The translations under genes and the position numbers were made by a program. Of a stretch of DNA of 64,000 nucleotides, positions 50,283 through 58,790 are shown one piece after another. The notes below the pieces were generated by a model. The model searched no databases, had not been told where the DNA came from, and saw only the letters and a list, made by a program, of their open reading frames with translations. The stretch is taken from NCBI GenBank assembly GCA_030427505.1, contig JAUICH010000001.1:744001-808000 (forward strand), in the 5' to 3' direction. The DNA comes from Verrucomicrobiia bacterium. Its GTDB lineage: Bacteria; Verrucomicrobiota; Verrucomicrobiia; Verrucomicrobiales; DEV007. Position 1 is the first letter of the stretch; each line of letters opens with the position of its first letter.

Positions 50283-51512
50283 GTGAAACCCCGACTATTT
50301 CTTTCTCTGTTTGTCGTCCTCATCTTCACGGTGCTCCCAAGGGCCGAGGCAATTCCGCTTACGGGCTCAAATGGGAAGACGATAGAGGTGGCTGGCATCA
50401 AATCGGCAACCCCTTCCGGTTTGGTGGTGCAGATCAAGAAAGACGACGCGCCGATCTCGATTCCCTGGTCCAAGTTAGACCTGGATAAGCTGAAAGAGGG
50501 CTTGTCCCAGGTCCACGCGGCACATTTGGCCGCTCTGGGCGGGCGCACGGTCGAGTTGAACTTGGGTTCCTTCGGCAGCCAGATTCCAGGAATGACAGGT
50601 GACGGCGAGGTGGAGTTTGTGGATCGAAAAGTGAAGAAAGAGGCCGAAGGTCTCTACGAAGTGGACGTCAGTCCCAAGACGGGGGAGACGTTCCAAAAGG
50701 CGAGCCTGGCGTTGAGGATTGTGCCGGGGAGAAAACCGAAAGCCATCCTGGTGGTATCTCAGGGGATGGGTGGCAATGGATTACTCTACGCGACGGCAGA
50801 CAGCGCTGGAATCCTTCAGCCATTCCTGAATGCCAATGACTTGGCCATCATGGGAACCTTCTTTCACGCCAAAGCAGCGGACCGTTCCGTGATTCCATAC
50901 TATTTAGCGAGCAAAGGGTCGGGCCGGGCTGTCGAAGATGCCATCAAGCAGATCGCGGACCGGGCGAACATGCCGGAATTGGCTGAGGTGCCGCTGTTGA
51001 TCTATGGCCGGGACATCGGTGGAGCGGCCTTTGCATACAACTTTACGCAATGGAAACCCGAGCGGGTGGTGGGCGCCGTGGCGGCGAAAGGGGCCTTTCT
51101 TGCCCATGAGGCCACGGAAGCCTCGGCAAAAGTGCCGCTCTTGCTGATCGTCGGAGAGTTTGACAATACGTTTGAGTTCTTTCAGGCGGCGCCACTTCCC
51201 GGAGAAGTGTTTGGCCGTTACGCCGACAAGAAACCGCTTTGGACCTACGCGTTGGAACCCCATGCCGGGGCAGACTTCAATCAGTCTGGGTATGATCTCG
51301 CGACGTCGTTCCTTCAGTGGGCGCTCAACAACCGCCTGAAAGAAGACGGAAGTCTTGCGGACATCGAACGGACCGAAGGTTACGTGGGGAACGCTGAAGA
51401 CGGTTCCTACGAAAAGCTGGAGGAAGATATCGCGCTGCCAACCACGCAAACCTGGCTGCCGAGTGATGATTTCGCGAAGGCATGGTCGAAGTTCGTGACC
51501 GGAACGTTCTAG
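50283..51512 (+). CDS. secreted alpha/beta-hydrolase-like protein with Asp at the nucleophile elbow
   Basis: From a GTG start this encodes 409 residues with a signal peptide (LFLSLFVVLIFTVLPRAEA). A small domain follows (residues about 25-90, with VVQIKKDDAPISIPWSKLD), like SHD1/SLA1-type modules seen in PVC bacteria. From about residue 150 the alpha/beta-hydrolase fold is apparent: AILVVSQGMGGNG, then LLIYGRDIGGAAFA where Ser is expected but Asp244 is found, and EPHAGADF with a possible catalytic His. Either Asp is the nucleophile, as in dehalogenases and epoxide hydrolases, or the enzyme is inactive. Confidence 0.65.
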   Translation: MKPRLFLSLFVVLIFTVLPRAEAIPLTGSNGKTIEVAGIKSATPSGLVVQIKKDDAPISIPWSKLDLDKLKEGLSQVHAAHLAALGGRTVELNLGSFGSQIPGMTGDGEVEFVDRKVKKEAEGLYEVDVSPKTGETFQKASLALRIVPGRKPKAILVVSQGMGGNGLLYATADSAGILQPFLNANDLAIMGTFFHAKAADRSVIPYYLASKGSGRAVEDAIKQIADRANMPELAEVPLLIYGRDIGGAAFAYNFTQWKPERVVGAVAAKGAFLAHEATEASAKVPLLLIVGEFDNTFEFFQAAPLPGEVFGRYADKKPLWTYALEPHAGADFNQSGYDLATSFLQWALNNRLKEDGSLADIERTEGYVGNAEDGSYEKLEEDIALPTTQTWLPSDDFAKAWSKFVTGTF

Positions 51513-51617
51513 GGCGTCAGACCTGGGGAAGTGAAAGCAAGCAAGGGCACGGAGATCGATGCTTCCGGCAACGCTTTGAATCGACAGACGGGTGATCGTA
51601 TGTCATGAGGGCTTTCC

Positions 51618-53066
51618 ATGAGCACCCCATCACCCCTTCGATTTCCTCTTTTTGTCTCCGGCGCCTGCTGGTTTAGCATTATTTTCCTGGCCCTTTCCGG
51701 GCTTCTCAGGGCGAGCGACAAAGACTCGGAGATTCCTCCCGGAGATCAGCCAGAGGCGGACTTTCCCGCCCTGATGCCGCGGATCGAACTGAAGGATGGG
51801 GACACCGTGGTGTTTTTGGGGGATTCCATCACCCACCAGTGTCTCTACACTCAGTACGTGGAGACCTATTGCTTCACCCGCTATCCTGGTTCCAGGATTC
51901 GGTTCCACAATTCCGGTGTGGGTGGAGATAGAGCGGTGGATGCGCTGGGGCGTTTCGAACGTGACGTCGCGGCTTTCGATCCGGACTACGTCACGATTCT
52001 GTTGGGTATGAATGACGGAAGGTACAAGGCCTTCGACCGGGAAGTCTTCGACACCTACGAGCGGGACATGAAGACGCTGCTTGACCAGATAGCCGAAACC
52101 GGGGCCAAAGCGGTGGTGATGACTCCCACGATTCATGATGCCCGGGCCGCGCGACTGGCTGAGAAAGATCGTGGCGAGCCGGCGAATACGTACTACAACG
52201 GCGTTCTGGCGCTTTTTGGCGAACGTCTTTGGGAGGAGGCACACCGGAGAGGTCTGGGGTATGTGAACTTGAGGGGGCCGTTGGAAGATATCACGGCGGA
52301 GCAAAGGAAAACGGACCCGGCTTTCACGATGATCCCGGATTCCGTGCACCCGAGAGAAACCGGCCAGGTGGTGATGGCGGTTGCTTTGATCGACCAGATG
52401 TTTGCCAAATCGAAGGTCAGCGCCATCTCGGCCATCAAATCGCCCAATGGAAAATGGCGGATCTTTGCGGCGGGTGGGGAAGTTTCAGGCGTTGAGGAAG
52501 CGGCACCGGAGGGTGAGCTTCCGGGGTTTTCCTTTAAGGCTGAAGCGCTGCCTTGGGTCCTGCCTCCGGAAGCGGAACTGGGCTATCAGTTGACCAAAGC
52601 CGGGCACCGGCATAGCGGAGAGCGGTTGACGGTGGCGGGACTGGAGCCGGGTAGATACGACTTGCTCATCGACGGCAAGAAAGTCGCCACCTACTCATAC
52701 AACCAGTTGGCCAAGGGAGTGGAACTACAGGGAATCGCCCAAACTCCACAGCATCAGCAAGCTTTGGCGGTAGCGCTCTTGAATCAGGAGCGAAACGATC
52801 AGGCCATGCGGCCGCTGCGCAATTGGTGGAGAGAGCGCAAGGTCAGACGGTTCGAACTGGAAAAATGGAAAGCAGAGAATCCGGGTTCCGAAGAGATCGA
52901 AGCGAAACAGGCCGAGTACCAAACTTGGCTGGAGTCCACCTATGAAATAGAAGCCAGCCTTCTGGCGAAAGTGAAAGAGTATGACGACAATATTTACTCG
53001 ATCAATCAGCCCGTGGGTCACCATTATAAGGTAAGGAAAGCCGTGGCGGCGCCGGATTCGAAGTAG
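51618..53066 (+). CDS. secreted SGNH/GDSL hydrolase with a C-terminal extension
   Basis: The 482-residue protein has a signal or anchor segment (residues 11-30). SGNH blocks: VVFLGDSITHQ with Ser70, NSGVGGDRA, ILLGMNDGRY, and MIPDSVHPRETG with the Asp-His pair. Around residue 270 a beta-sandwich-like module begins, and the last 100 residues are charged and helical (MRPLRNWWRERKVRRFELEKWK). It probably removes esters from polymers. Just 21 bases separate it from the possible GTG start of the sulfatase gene, so they are likely co-transcribed. Confidence 0.9.
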   Translation: MSTPSPLRFPLFVSGACWFSIIFLALSGLLRASDKDSEIPPGDQPEADFPALMPRIELKDGDTVVFLGDSITHQCLYTQYVETYCFTRYPGSRIRFHNSGVGGDRAVDALGRFERDVAAFDPDYVTILLGMNDGRYKAFDREVFDTYERDMKTLLDQIAETGAKAVVMTPTIHDARAARLAEKDRGEPANTYYNGVLALFGERLWEEAHRRGLGYVNLRGPLEDITAEQRKTDPAFTMIPDSVHPRETGQVVMAVALIDQMFAKSKVSAISAIKSPNGKWRIFAAGGEVSGVEEAAPEGELPGFSFKAEALPWVLPPEAELGYQLTKAGHRHSGERLTVAGLEPGRYDLLIDGKKVATYSYNQLAKGVELQGIAQTPQHQQALAVALLNQERNDQAMRPLRNWWRERKVRRFELEKWKAENPGSEEIEAKQAEYQTWLESTYEIEASLLAKVKEYDDNIYSINQPVGHHYKVRKAVAAPDSK

Positions 53067-53114
53067 AAACTGGGAGAATTTGTTGTAGTGTCAGGATCAA
53101 CCCCCGAAAGACTG

Positions 53115-54587
53115 ATGGAAAAGGCAAGAGATAGAATTTCAAAAATCGCAGGGCTCTTTGTGGCTGGGTGTTTAACGGGTGGCCAGTTGCTGGCCCCGCG
53201 GGCCGGAGCGCAAGATCAGCCGGCCACGGAAGCCAAGGAGCGCCTTCCCAATGTAGTGATCGTCTTCACGGACGATCAGGGCTATCAGGACGTGGGCGTT
53301 TTCGGAGCGGAAGGCTTTGAGACTCCCAATCTCGATCAGATGGCCGCCGAAGGGCGGAAGTTCACTCATTGGTATGCGGCGCAACCGGTGTGCTCCGCGT
53401 CGCGCACGGCACTGCTGACGGGCTGCTATCCCAATCGCGTGGGGATTCATGGCGCTCTCGGGCCGGGCAGCAAGGTCGGGATCGATTCTGAGGAGACCAC
53501 CCTGGCGGAGATCTTCAAGCAGAAGGGCTACGCCACGGGCATCTTTGGAAAGTGGCACCTGGGAGACAACCGGAAGTTCCTGCCTCTCCAGCATGGCTTC
53601 GACGAATACTTCGGCATTCCCTATTCCAACGACATGTGGCCACAGCATCCGACGAACAAGAAGTTTCCGCCGCTGCCCTTGTTTGACGGGAATGAAGTCT
53701 TTCGCATCGCGGACGAACGGGACCAGTCCATGATGACCACGATGTTGACCAACAAAGCCGTGGAGTTCATCAACCGGCACCGGGACGAGCCCTTCTTCCT
53801 CTACGTGCCGCACCCCCAGCCGCATGTGCCGCTGTTTGTCTCGGAGCGGTTCAAGGGCAAGACCAAGCGCGGCCTCTACGGGGACGTCATTTCAGAGATC
53901 GACTGGTCCGTGGGCGAGATCCTGAACGCCATCAAAACGAACGGTCTGGATGAAAATACCTTTGTGATGTTCACCTCGGACAACGGCCCCTGGCTGAGCT
54001 ATGGGGAGCATTCGGGCTCCGCCCTGCCGCTTCGCGAAGGGAAGGGCACGGTGTGGGAAGGCGGCGTGCGGGAGGCCTGCATCATGCGCTGGCCGGGTAA
54101 GATTCCCGCCGGCACGGTCTCGGATGTTCCCGCCATGAACATCGATATTCTGCCAACGATGGCGAACCTGATCGGCGCGGAATTGCCCGAAAAGAAAATC
54201 GATGGCCTGGATGTCTGGCCGCTGATCGCGGGAAACGAAGACGCCAAGAACCCGCACAAGGGCTATTGGTTTTACTACAAGAGGAACGAGTTACAGGCCG
54301 TCTCCAAGGGAAACTGGAAGCTCTACTTGCCGCACACCTACCGGACCCTGGACGGCCGTCCGGGAGGGACCGGCGGCTTGCCCGTTCCCTACTCCAGCGC
54401 CAGCACGGAGACGGAACTGTATGATCTGAGCCAGGACATCAGCGAGCAGAAGAACGTGGCCGCTCAGCATCCGGACGTGGTAAAGGAGCTGCTTTCTTTC
54501 GCTGAAGAGGCAAGAAACGAGTTGGGTGACGCTCTCACAAAAAGAGAAGGGGCCGGTTCCCGCGAACCAGGAAAGGTGGATGAGTGA
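53115..54587 (+). CDS. formylglycine-dependent sulfatase (type I)
   Basis: The ATG gives 490 residues with an export signal ([17 protein letters not shown]); a GTG nine codons earlier is possible. Metal-binding Asp53 and Asp54 are in [15 protein letters not shown]. Cys93 in [12 protein letters not shown] is the residue converted to formylglycine; Ala replaces the usual Pro of CxPxR, a common variant. FTSDNGPW near residue 300 adds the other metal ligands. It would remove sulfate from polysaccharides outside the cytoplasm. The modifying enzyme is not encoded here. Confidence 0.94.
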   Translation: MEKARDRISKIAGLFVAGCLTGGQLLAPRAGAQDQPATEAKERLPNVVIVFTDDQGYQDVGVFGAEGFETPNLDQMAAEGRKFTHWYAAQPVCSASRTALLTGCYPNRVGIHGALGPGSKVGIDSEETTLAEIFKQKGYATGIFGKWHLGDNRKFLPLQHGFDEYFGIPYSNDMWPQHPTNKKFPPLPLFDGNEVFRIADERDQSMMTTMLTNKAVEFINRHRDEPFFLYVPHPQPHVPLFVSERFKGKTKRGLYGDVISEIDWSVGEILNAIKTNGLDENTFVMFTSDNGPWLSYGEHSGSALPLREGKGTVWEGGVREACIMRWPGKIPAGTVSDVPAMNIDILPTMANLIGAELPEKKIDGLDVWPLIAGNEDAKNPHKGYWFYYKRNELQAVSKGNWKLYLPHTYRTLDGRPGGTGGLPVPYSSASTETELYDLSQDISEQKNVAAQHPDVVKELLSFAEEARNELGDALTKREGAGSREPGKVDE

Positions 54588-54638
54588 CGCGATTCCAGCT
54601 TCCCTGTGGCCCCATAGAGGAGTATAATTTTCAGAACA

Positions 54639-55157
54639 GTGAAAGAATTTGCCTACATCCACGAAGAAGGGAATGTCCCGGATACGCTCCGGAAAGTGCC
54701 CTTCCTGGAATCCTTTTCGGAGGAACATCTGAATGACGTGCTGCATTCCAGCGCGATCCTCGAGTGCGAGCCCGGCGACGTGATCATTGAAGAAGGCGAG
54801 ACCGGGTCGCGCATCCACATCCTGCTGGCGGGAACGCTGGAGGTGGTGAAAGACGGCGATGTCCTGGCCTCTCTTATCAATACGGGCGACATCTTTGGTG
54901 AAATGGCGGCCCTGTCGGACGAAGTGCGCTCCGCCTCCGTGATTTCCAAGACGCGTTCCTTTTGCCTGGCAGTAGACCAGAAGTTTCTGGAATACATGAA
55001 ACCCAAGAAAGAGAACCCCGCTTTTTACGCGGCGCTCTACGAGTTTATCGCCAAGCTGACGGCCAAGCGGCTGAAGGCCACTTCAGAACACCTTGCGAAG
55101 GTGGACCGGGAACTGAAGGACCTGAAAGAAAAGATGGCGCTGGCGAAGTCCGCCTGA
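54639..55157 (+). CDS. cyclic-nucleotide-binding-fold protein with a C-terminal coiled coil
   Basis: The 172-residue protein starts at a GTG. Residues about 20-130 form the cNMP-binding beta-roll: GDVIIEEGETGSRIHILLAGTLEVV, then the phosphate-binding cassette FGEMAALSDEVRSASV, which keeps the Arg that contacts the cyclic phosphate. Residues 135-172 are helical with heptads (KRLKATSEHLAKVDRELKDLKEKM), a likely dimerisation coiled coil. There is no helix-turn-helix, so it probably regulates a partner protein. It resembles the protein at 23337, which lacks that Arg. It converges with the enolase-superfamily gene. Confidence 0.82.
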   Translation: MKEFAYIHEEGNVPDTLRKVPFLESFSEEHLNDVLHSSAILECEPGDVIIEEGETGSRIHILLAGTLEVVKDGDVLASLINTGDIFGEMAALSDEVRSASVISKTRSFCLAVDQKFLEYMKPKKENPAFYAALYEFIAKLTAKRLKATSEHLAKVDRELKDLKEKMALAKSA

Positions 55158-55190
55158 GCGACTTCGGCTGTAATGCGCCAGATCGTTTCC

Positions 55191-56681
55191 TCAGGCCGCT
55201 AGGTCTCTCAGGGGTTTCCAGTCTCCCAGGAGACTCAATTCTTCGACGGACAACGCGCAGCCGAAAGGCGCGCCGTGAACACTGGCAAGGTCGATCGAAC
55301 CCGCGTCGATTTTCAAAGAGGGAAACTTGGTTCCGTTCGGCCCCGTGTGGGGCCGATAGAGGTCAGCGTGTTTTTCGAGGACCGCGGCCTGAACCGGTTC
55401 CGGAAACATGGAAAGGCCCGCGTAGTAGTGGTGGCCGTTTCGTTCCACATGGCGGATCCCCAGCAGGTGCATCGCGGCCAAGTCCTGGAGAAGAGCCACG
55501 GGGCCAATGTTGGCCAGGTCTTCTCCGCTCTGGATGGTGGGTTTGTTAGGATGAGCCTCGCGGTGATGGGCCAGGAGACAGGCGTTGGCGATGCCTTTGA
55601 AGACGCCTTTGCAGTTCTTGTGGCTGGACCCGCGGTAGCCGAGTTCCAGGGCGTCACGCACGCTGTTCAGCGTGGCGTCCGATTCATCGATGATCAGGGG
55701 AGGAGCATCCGTCCACGCGGCCAGGTCTTCCTTTACGTGGGTGGCCAGGGCTTCGTCACGGTGGACGGGTTGCTCCACAAACAGCAGACGCGGCGGGGAC
55801 AGGAAGTCCGCCAGCAGGGGATCGGAACGATAGGCTTCCCAGGTCTCCCGGAAGTCCCGGATGCCGCGGTACTGTTCGTTTCCATCCAGGGTGTAGAAGT
55901 AGCCGCCGGGGAGCGATTTGTCTAGCAAAGTGGCCAGTCGGCGGAGGCGTTCCCGGTCCGGCTCGATCTGGCCTCGAATCTTGATTTTGAAGTGAGTCAG
56001 GCCGTAGGTCTGGATGCAGTCTTCCAACGAATAGGGCAGACCATCATGGATTTCCTCGTCCGGAGGGATGTCGCCGGCGGTGAGGGGGTCCCCGAGGCCC
56101 ACGGTGTGGCGGGCGATGATGGGCTGGTCCGGCGCTGGTGTTTTCAACCAATCCGTGGGTGAAGTTCCGGCCAGTTCGGGGTGAAGCGTCTCAAGATCGA
56201 TGCCCGGGGTGTTGTCTTGCACCGCTTCATGAAAACTCCGCCCGGTTCCCCGGCAAAAAGTATCGATCAGGGCGCGCTCGATCAGACTGGTGCCGAGGTG
56301 GGCGAGCAGGAAGGGCACGCCGTTTTGTTCCGCCCAGGCATGCTGTTCTTGGTAAAGGGCGCGCCAGAGGCTGAAGAGAGAAGGCTGCCGCTGGAGGCTG
56401 ATGGCGGTTTCTCCCGCGTGCCGGATGGCGGCGAGCATGCCGGGCAAGTCCTCCTCGAAGGTAGAGGTGGGGTTCTTGGTGAACCACTTGGGAGGCAGGC
56501 CTTCCCCACTGATGCCGGTGACGGGCGCCTCAAGGCCGTCGATTTCCATCGTCGCCTTGAGAAACAGGTGCGGCGCTTCCGTCATGCTGGCGATGCCATA
56601 CTGGAAGGGAAACCGGGTCTTCGCCGGCCTCATGGTGAAAGACAGTTCGCGCAGGCAAACGCTGGGAGGTGAGGAGGGCAT
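55191..56681 (-). CDS. enolase-superfamily enzyme (mandelate racemase/muconate-lactonising group)
   Basis: The 496-residue protein has an N-terminal capping domain and a modified TIM barrel. Catalytic pairs are visible: Lys232 and Lys234 (FKIKIRG), metal ligands Asp266 (LDGNE), Glu303 (VEQP) and Asp332 (IDESD), and Lys355/Lys358 (GSSHKNCKG) on the opposite face. Such enzymes abstract a proton alpha to a carboxylate, in dehydration, racemisation or cycloisomerisation. The protein is about 100 residues longer than most of its relatives. It is encoded 26 bases after the SSS symporter gene, which probably imports the substrate or a precursor. Confidence 0.88.
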   Translation of the reverse strand: MPSSPPSVCLRELSFTMRPAKTRFPFQYGIASMTEAPHLFLKATMEIDGLEAPVTGISGEGLPPKWFTKNPTSTFEEDLPGMLAAIRHAGETAISLQRQPSLFSLWRALYQEQHAWAEQNGVPFLLAHLGTSLIERALIDTFCRGTGRSFHEAVQDNTPGIDLETLHPELAGTSPTDWLKTPAPDQPIIARHTVGLGDPLTAGDIPPDEEIHDGLPYSLEDCIQTYGLTHFKIKIRGQIEPDRERLRRLATLLDKSLPGGYFYTLDGNEQYRGIRDFRETWEAYRSDPLLADFLSPPRLLFVEQPVHRDEALATHVKEDLAAWTDAPPLIIDESDATLNSVRDALELGYRGSSHKNCKGVFKGIANACLLAHHREAHPNKPTIQSGEDLANIGPVALLQDLAAMHLLGIRHVERNGHHYYAGLSMFPEPVQAAVLEKHADLYRPHTGPNGTKFPSLKIDAGSIDLASVHGAPFGCALSVEELSLLGDWKPLRDLAA

Positions 56682-56707
56682 TGTGGAATTTTGGGAGAAA
56701 GGAAAGT

Positions 56708-58372
56708 TTATCGCATGTCCTTCGCCAGAGACTGGACTCTTGCGGAATCCAGTTTCGGCGTAAAGACGCTGACCGCCGCAAAGACCACAACATTCACGAG
56801 GAAACCGGCACAGCCAAGGTCCAGGTAAGTGAAGCCTGTTTTTGCGAAGTGAAAGACGGGGCCCAGCGCGGATTTAACGCCATCGGGTATGAACGGCGTG
56901 GACAGAAAGACCACGAAAATTCCGGCCACCATGCCGGACATGACACCCGCCTTGGTGCCTTTGCGGATGAACAGCATGTCGATAGTGGCGGGCAGGAGCT
57001 GAGTGGAAAACGCAATGGCCGCGAACATGAGATCCGCGATGAGTTTTAGGGGTTTGAACTCCTCGTTGTGATGCCCTTGGTTCACTAGCCAGAGCGCCAG
57101 CAGGGTGGCGGTGACGATGGCAATGCGGCCCACCCAGGCGCGTTCCCGTTCCGAACTTTTCGGGCGCAGCAGGCGGTCATAGACGTCTCGGGTGAACACC
57201 GCGCTGAGCGCGTGCAGATTGCTGTCCGCCGTGCTCATGGAGGCGGCCAGGACGGCGATCAGGATCACCGCCACCAGCACCACGCCCAGGGAACCTAGAA
57301 TGGCGGGTAACTGGTCTTTCACCATGACGATGACGACTTGATCCGTTTCGCCAATGTAGGGATGCGCGAGCACGCTGACTCCCCCATCCGCGGCCGTTTC
57401 CACCAGCGGCGGGTATAGCACCCGGCCGCCCAGCGCGACGATCATGATGCCAAACAGGAAACAGGCCGGGAGCACAATGGAAAAGATGAGCGCGCTGCGT
57501 TTCAGGGTCTGGTCGTCGCGGGCCGCGTAGAGGCGGATCCATTGGGCGGGCTGCACCAGGGAGCCGACCGAGGCAAACAGACAAATCGTCATCAGCTTCC
57601 ACGGGCCGAATATGCCGGACGGCCCCGGCAGGGCTAGCGCCTCCGGTGGCAGGTCGCGCACCTTTTCAAAGAAGCCGCCAAAGCCGCCGAGGGACTTGAT
57701 GGTGGCGAAGGAAGCCAGGACCATCCCCAAGATCAGGAGAAATCCCTGGAGCACATCCGTCCATGCCACCGAACGCATGCCGCCGATGAGCACGTAGACC
57801 ATGGTCACCAGCGAAAGGGCCGACGCGCCCAGTTCGAAAGCTCCATACGTCCGGCCCAGAAAGGTGAGGGGCCTGGTCTCCGGAAACATGACCTGCGCCA
57901 GATAGCCCCCGGCTTTGATCTGCATGATCACGTAGGGCAGGACGTAGAGAAACCCTATCAAAGCCACCAGGAGGCGAAGAACCGGTGAGTCCCCATAGTA
58001 TTCAGAGATCATGTCCCCCTGAGTCACGTAGCTCCTCCGCCTTCCGATGCGCCGGATCTTGCTCCCCAGCAGGTAGATACAGGCGCCCGCGCAGGGGAGA
58101 TTCATGGCGAAGAGCATGAAGGCCGTGCCTTCCTTATATACCTGGCCTGGAATGCCGAGGATGGCGGCGCTGGAAAAAAAGGTGGCCATGATGGTCATGA
58201 CCGTCACCAGCATGCCCTGGCCGCGCCCGGCCAGGTAGAAATCTTCCTCCGTGTTCCGGCTGCGCAAATAGCCGATGACCCCCAGGGAGAGCAGGACCAA
58301 CAGGTAGATCACAAGGACCACGAGGGCCACGGCGCCCAGCGAGAGGGAGGGCTCTGGAACGGCGGCTTCCAT
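56708..58372 (-). CDS. sodium:solute symporter (SSS family)
   Basis: This 554-residue protein has about 13 membrane segments of the SSS fold. RSRNTEEDFYLAGRG at the end of the first helix is the family's early signature, and MATFFSSAAILGIPGQVY the next one. It couples import of a small organic substrate, perhaps a sugar acid, to sodium. The gene lies between a small membrane protein, 3 bases upstream, and the enolase-superfamily enzyme, 26 bases downstream, so the three form an uptake and catabolism operon. Confidence 0.93.
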   Translation of the reverse strand: MEAAVPEPSLSLGAVALVVLVIYLLVLLSLGVIGYLRSRNTEEDFYLAGRGQGMLVTVMTIMATFFSSAAILGIPGQVYKEGTAFMLFAMNLPCAGACIYLLGSKIRRIGRRRSYVTQGDMISEYYGDSPVLRLLVALIGFLYVLPYVIMQIKAGGYLAQVMFPETRPLTFLGRTYGAFELGASALSLVTMVYVLIGGMRSVAWTDVLQGFLLILGMVLASFATIKSLGGFGGFFEKVRDLPPEALALPGPSGIFGPWKLMTICLFASVGSLVQPAQWIRLYAARDDQTLKRSALIFSIVLPACFLFGIMIVALGGRVLYPPLVETAADGGVSVLAHPYIGETDQVVIVMVKDQLPAILGSLGVVLVAVILIAVLAASMSTADSNLHALSAVFTRDVYDRLLRPKSSERERAWVGRIAIVTATLLALWLVNQGHHNEEFKPLKLIADLMFAAIAFSTQLLPATIDMLFIRKGTKAGVMSGMVAGIFVVFLSTPFIPDGVKSALGPVFHFAKTGFTYLDLGCAGFLVNVVVFAAVSVFTPKLDSARVQSLAKDMR

Positions 58373-58375
58373 CGG

Positions 58376-58651
58376 TCAGTCCGCGGTGGCGGGTTCCTTT
58401 CGCCAGATGAGGAAATAGGCCAAAGCGACCGAGACGGCTTCGACGCCGAACCAGAAGACCGTCCAGGCGTAAATCAGGGGGATGCCGAAGACGAAGCGGA
58501 GGGCCTCCGGGTCCGCCGGATCTGGATTGACGAGGAGGATACCCGGCCCCGGACCCATGATTACCGCCAGCAGGAAAAGGCCGAGAAGCCACCAGCCCAG
58601 GTGACGGAAACGGGCTTGGGAAGGGGGAGATTCCGGCGGGGGCGGGGTCAT
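58376..58651 (-). CDS. small two-helix membrane protein, symporter partner (DUF3311-like)
   Basis: From the ATG at 58651 the protein has 91 residues: a Pro-rich N-terminus, then two hydrophobic helices (WWLLGLFLLAVIMGPGPGILL and IYAWTVFWFGVEAVSVALAYFLIW), and a short charged tail. Size, topology and the position directly before an SSS gene (3 bases) fit the small accessory subunits often co-encoded with such symporters, DUF3311 among them. The match is by layout, not by a strong motif. Longer upstream frames are rejected because they overlap the divergent gene region without family support. Confidence 0.6.
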   Translation of the reverse strand: MTPPPPESPPSQARFRHLGWWLLGLFLLAVIMGPGPGILLVNPDPADPEALRFVFGIPLIYAWTVFWFGVEAVSVALAYFLIWRKEPATAD

Positions 58652-58790
58652 GGAGGGGCTTTGGTAACAAAAACGGAGCAGCGGCGCAACCATCACGCCA
58701 CCGGTAGTACCAGCGCGGAGTTGACGGGGCTTGAACGCCGCGTGGCCCGGCGGTAGGTAGAGGGCGTGACTCAGACGCGGGAGGCAGAGG

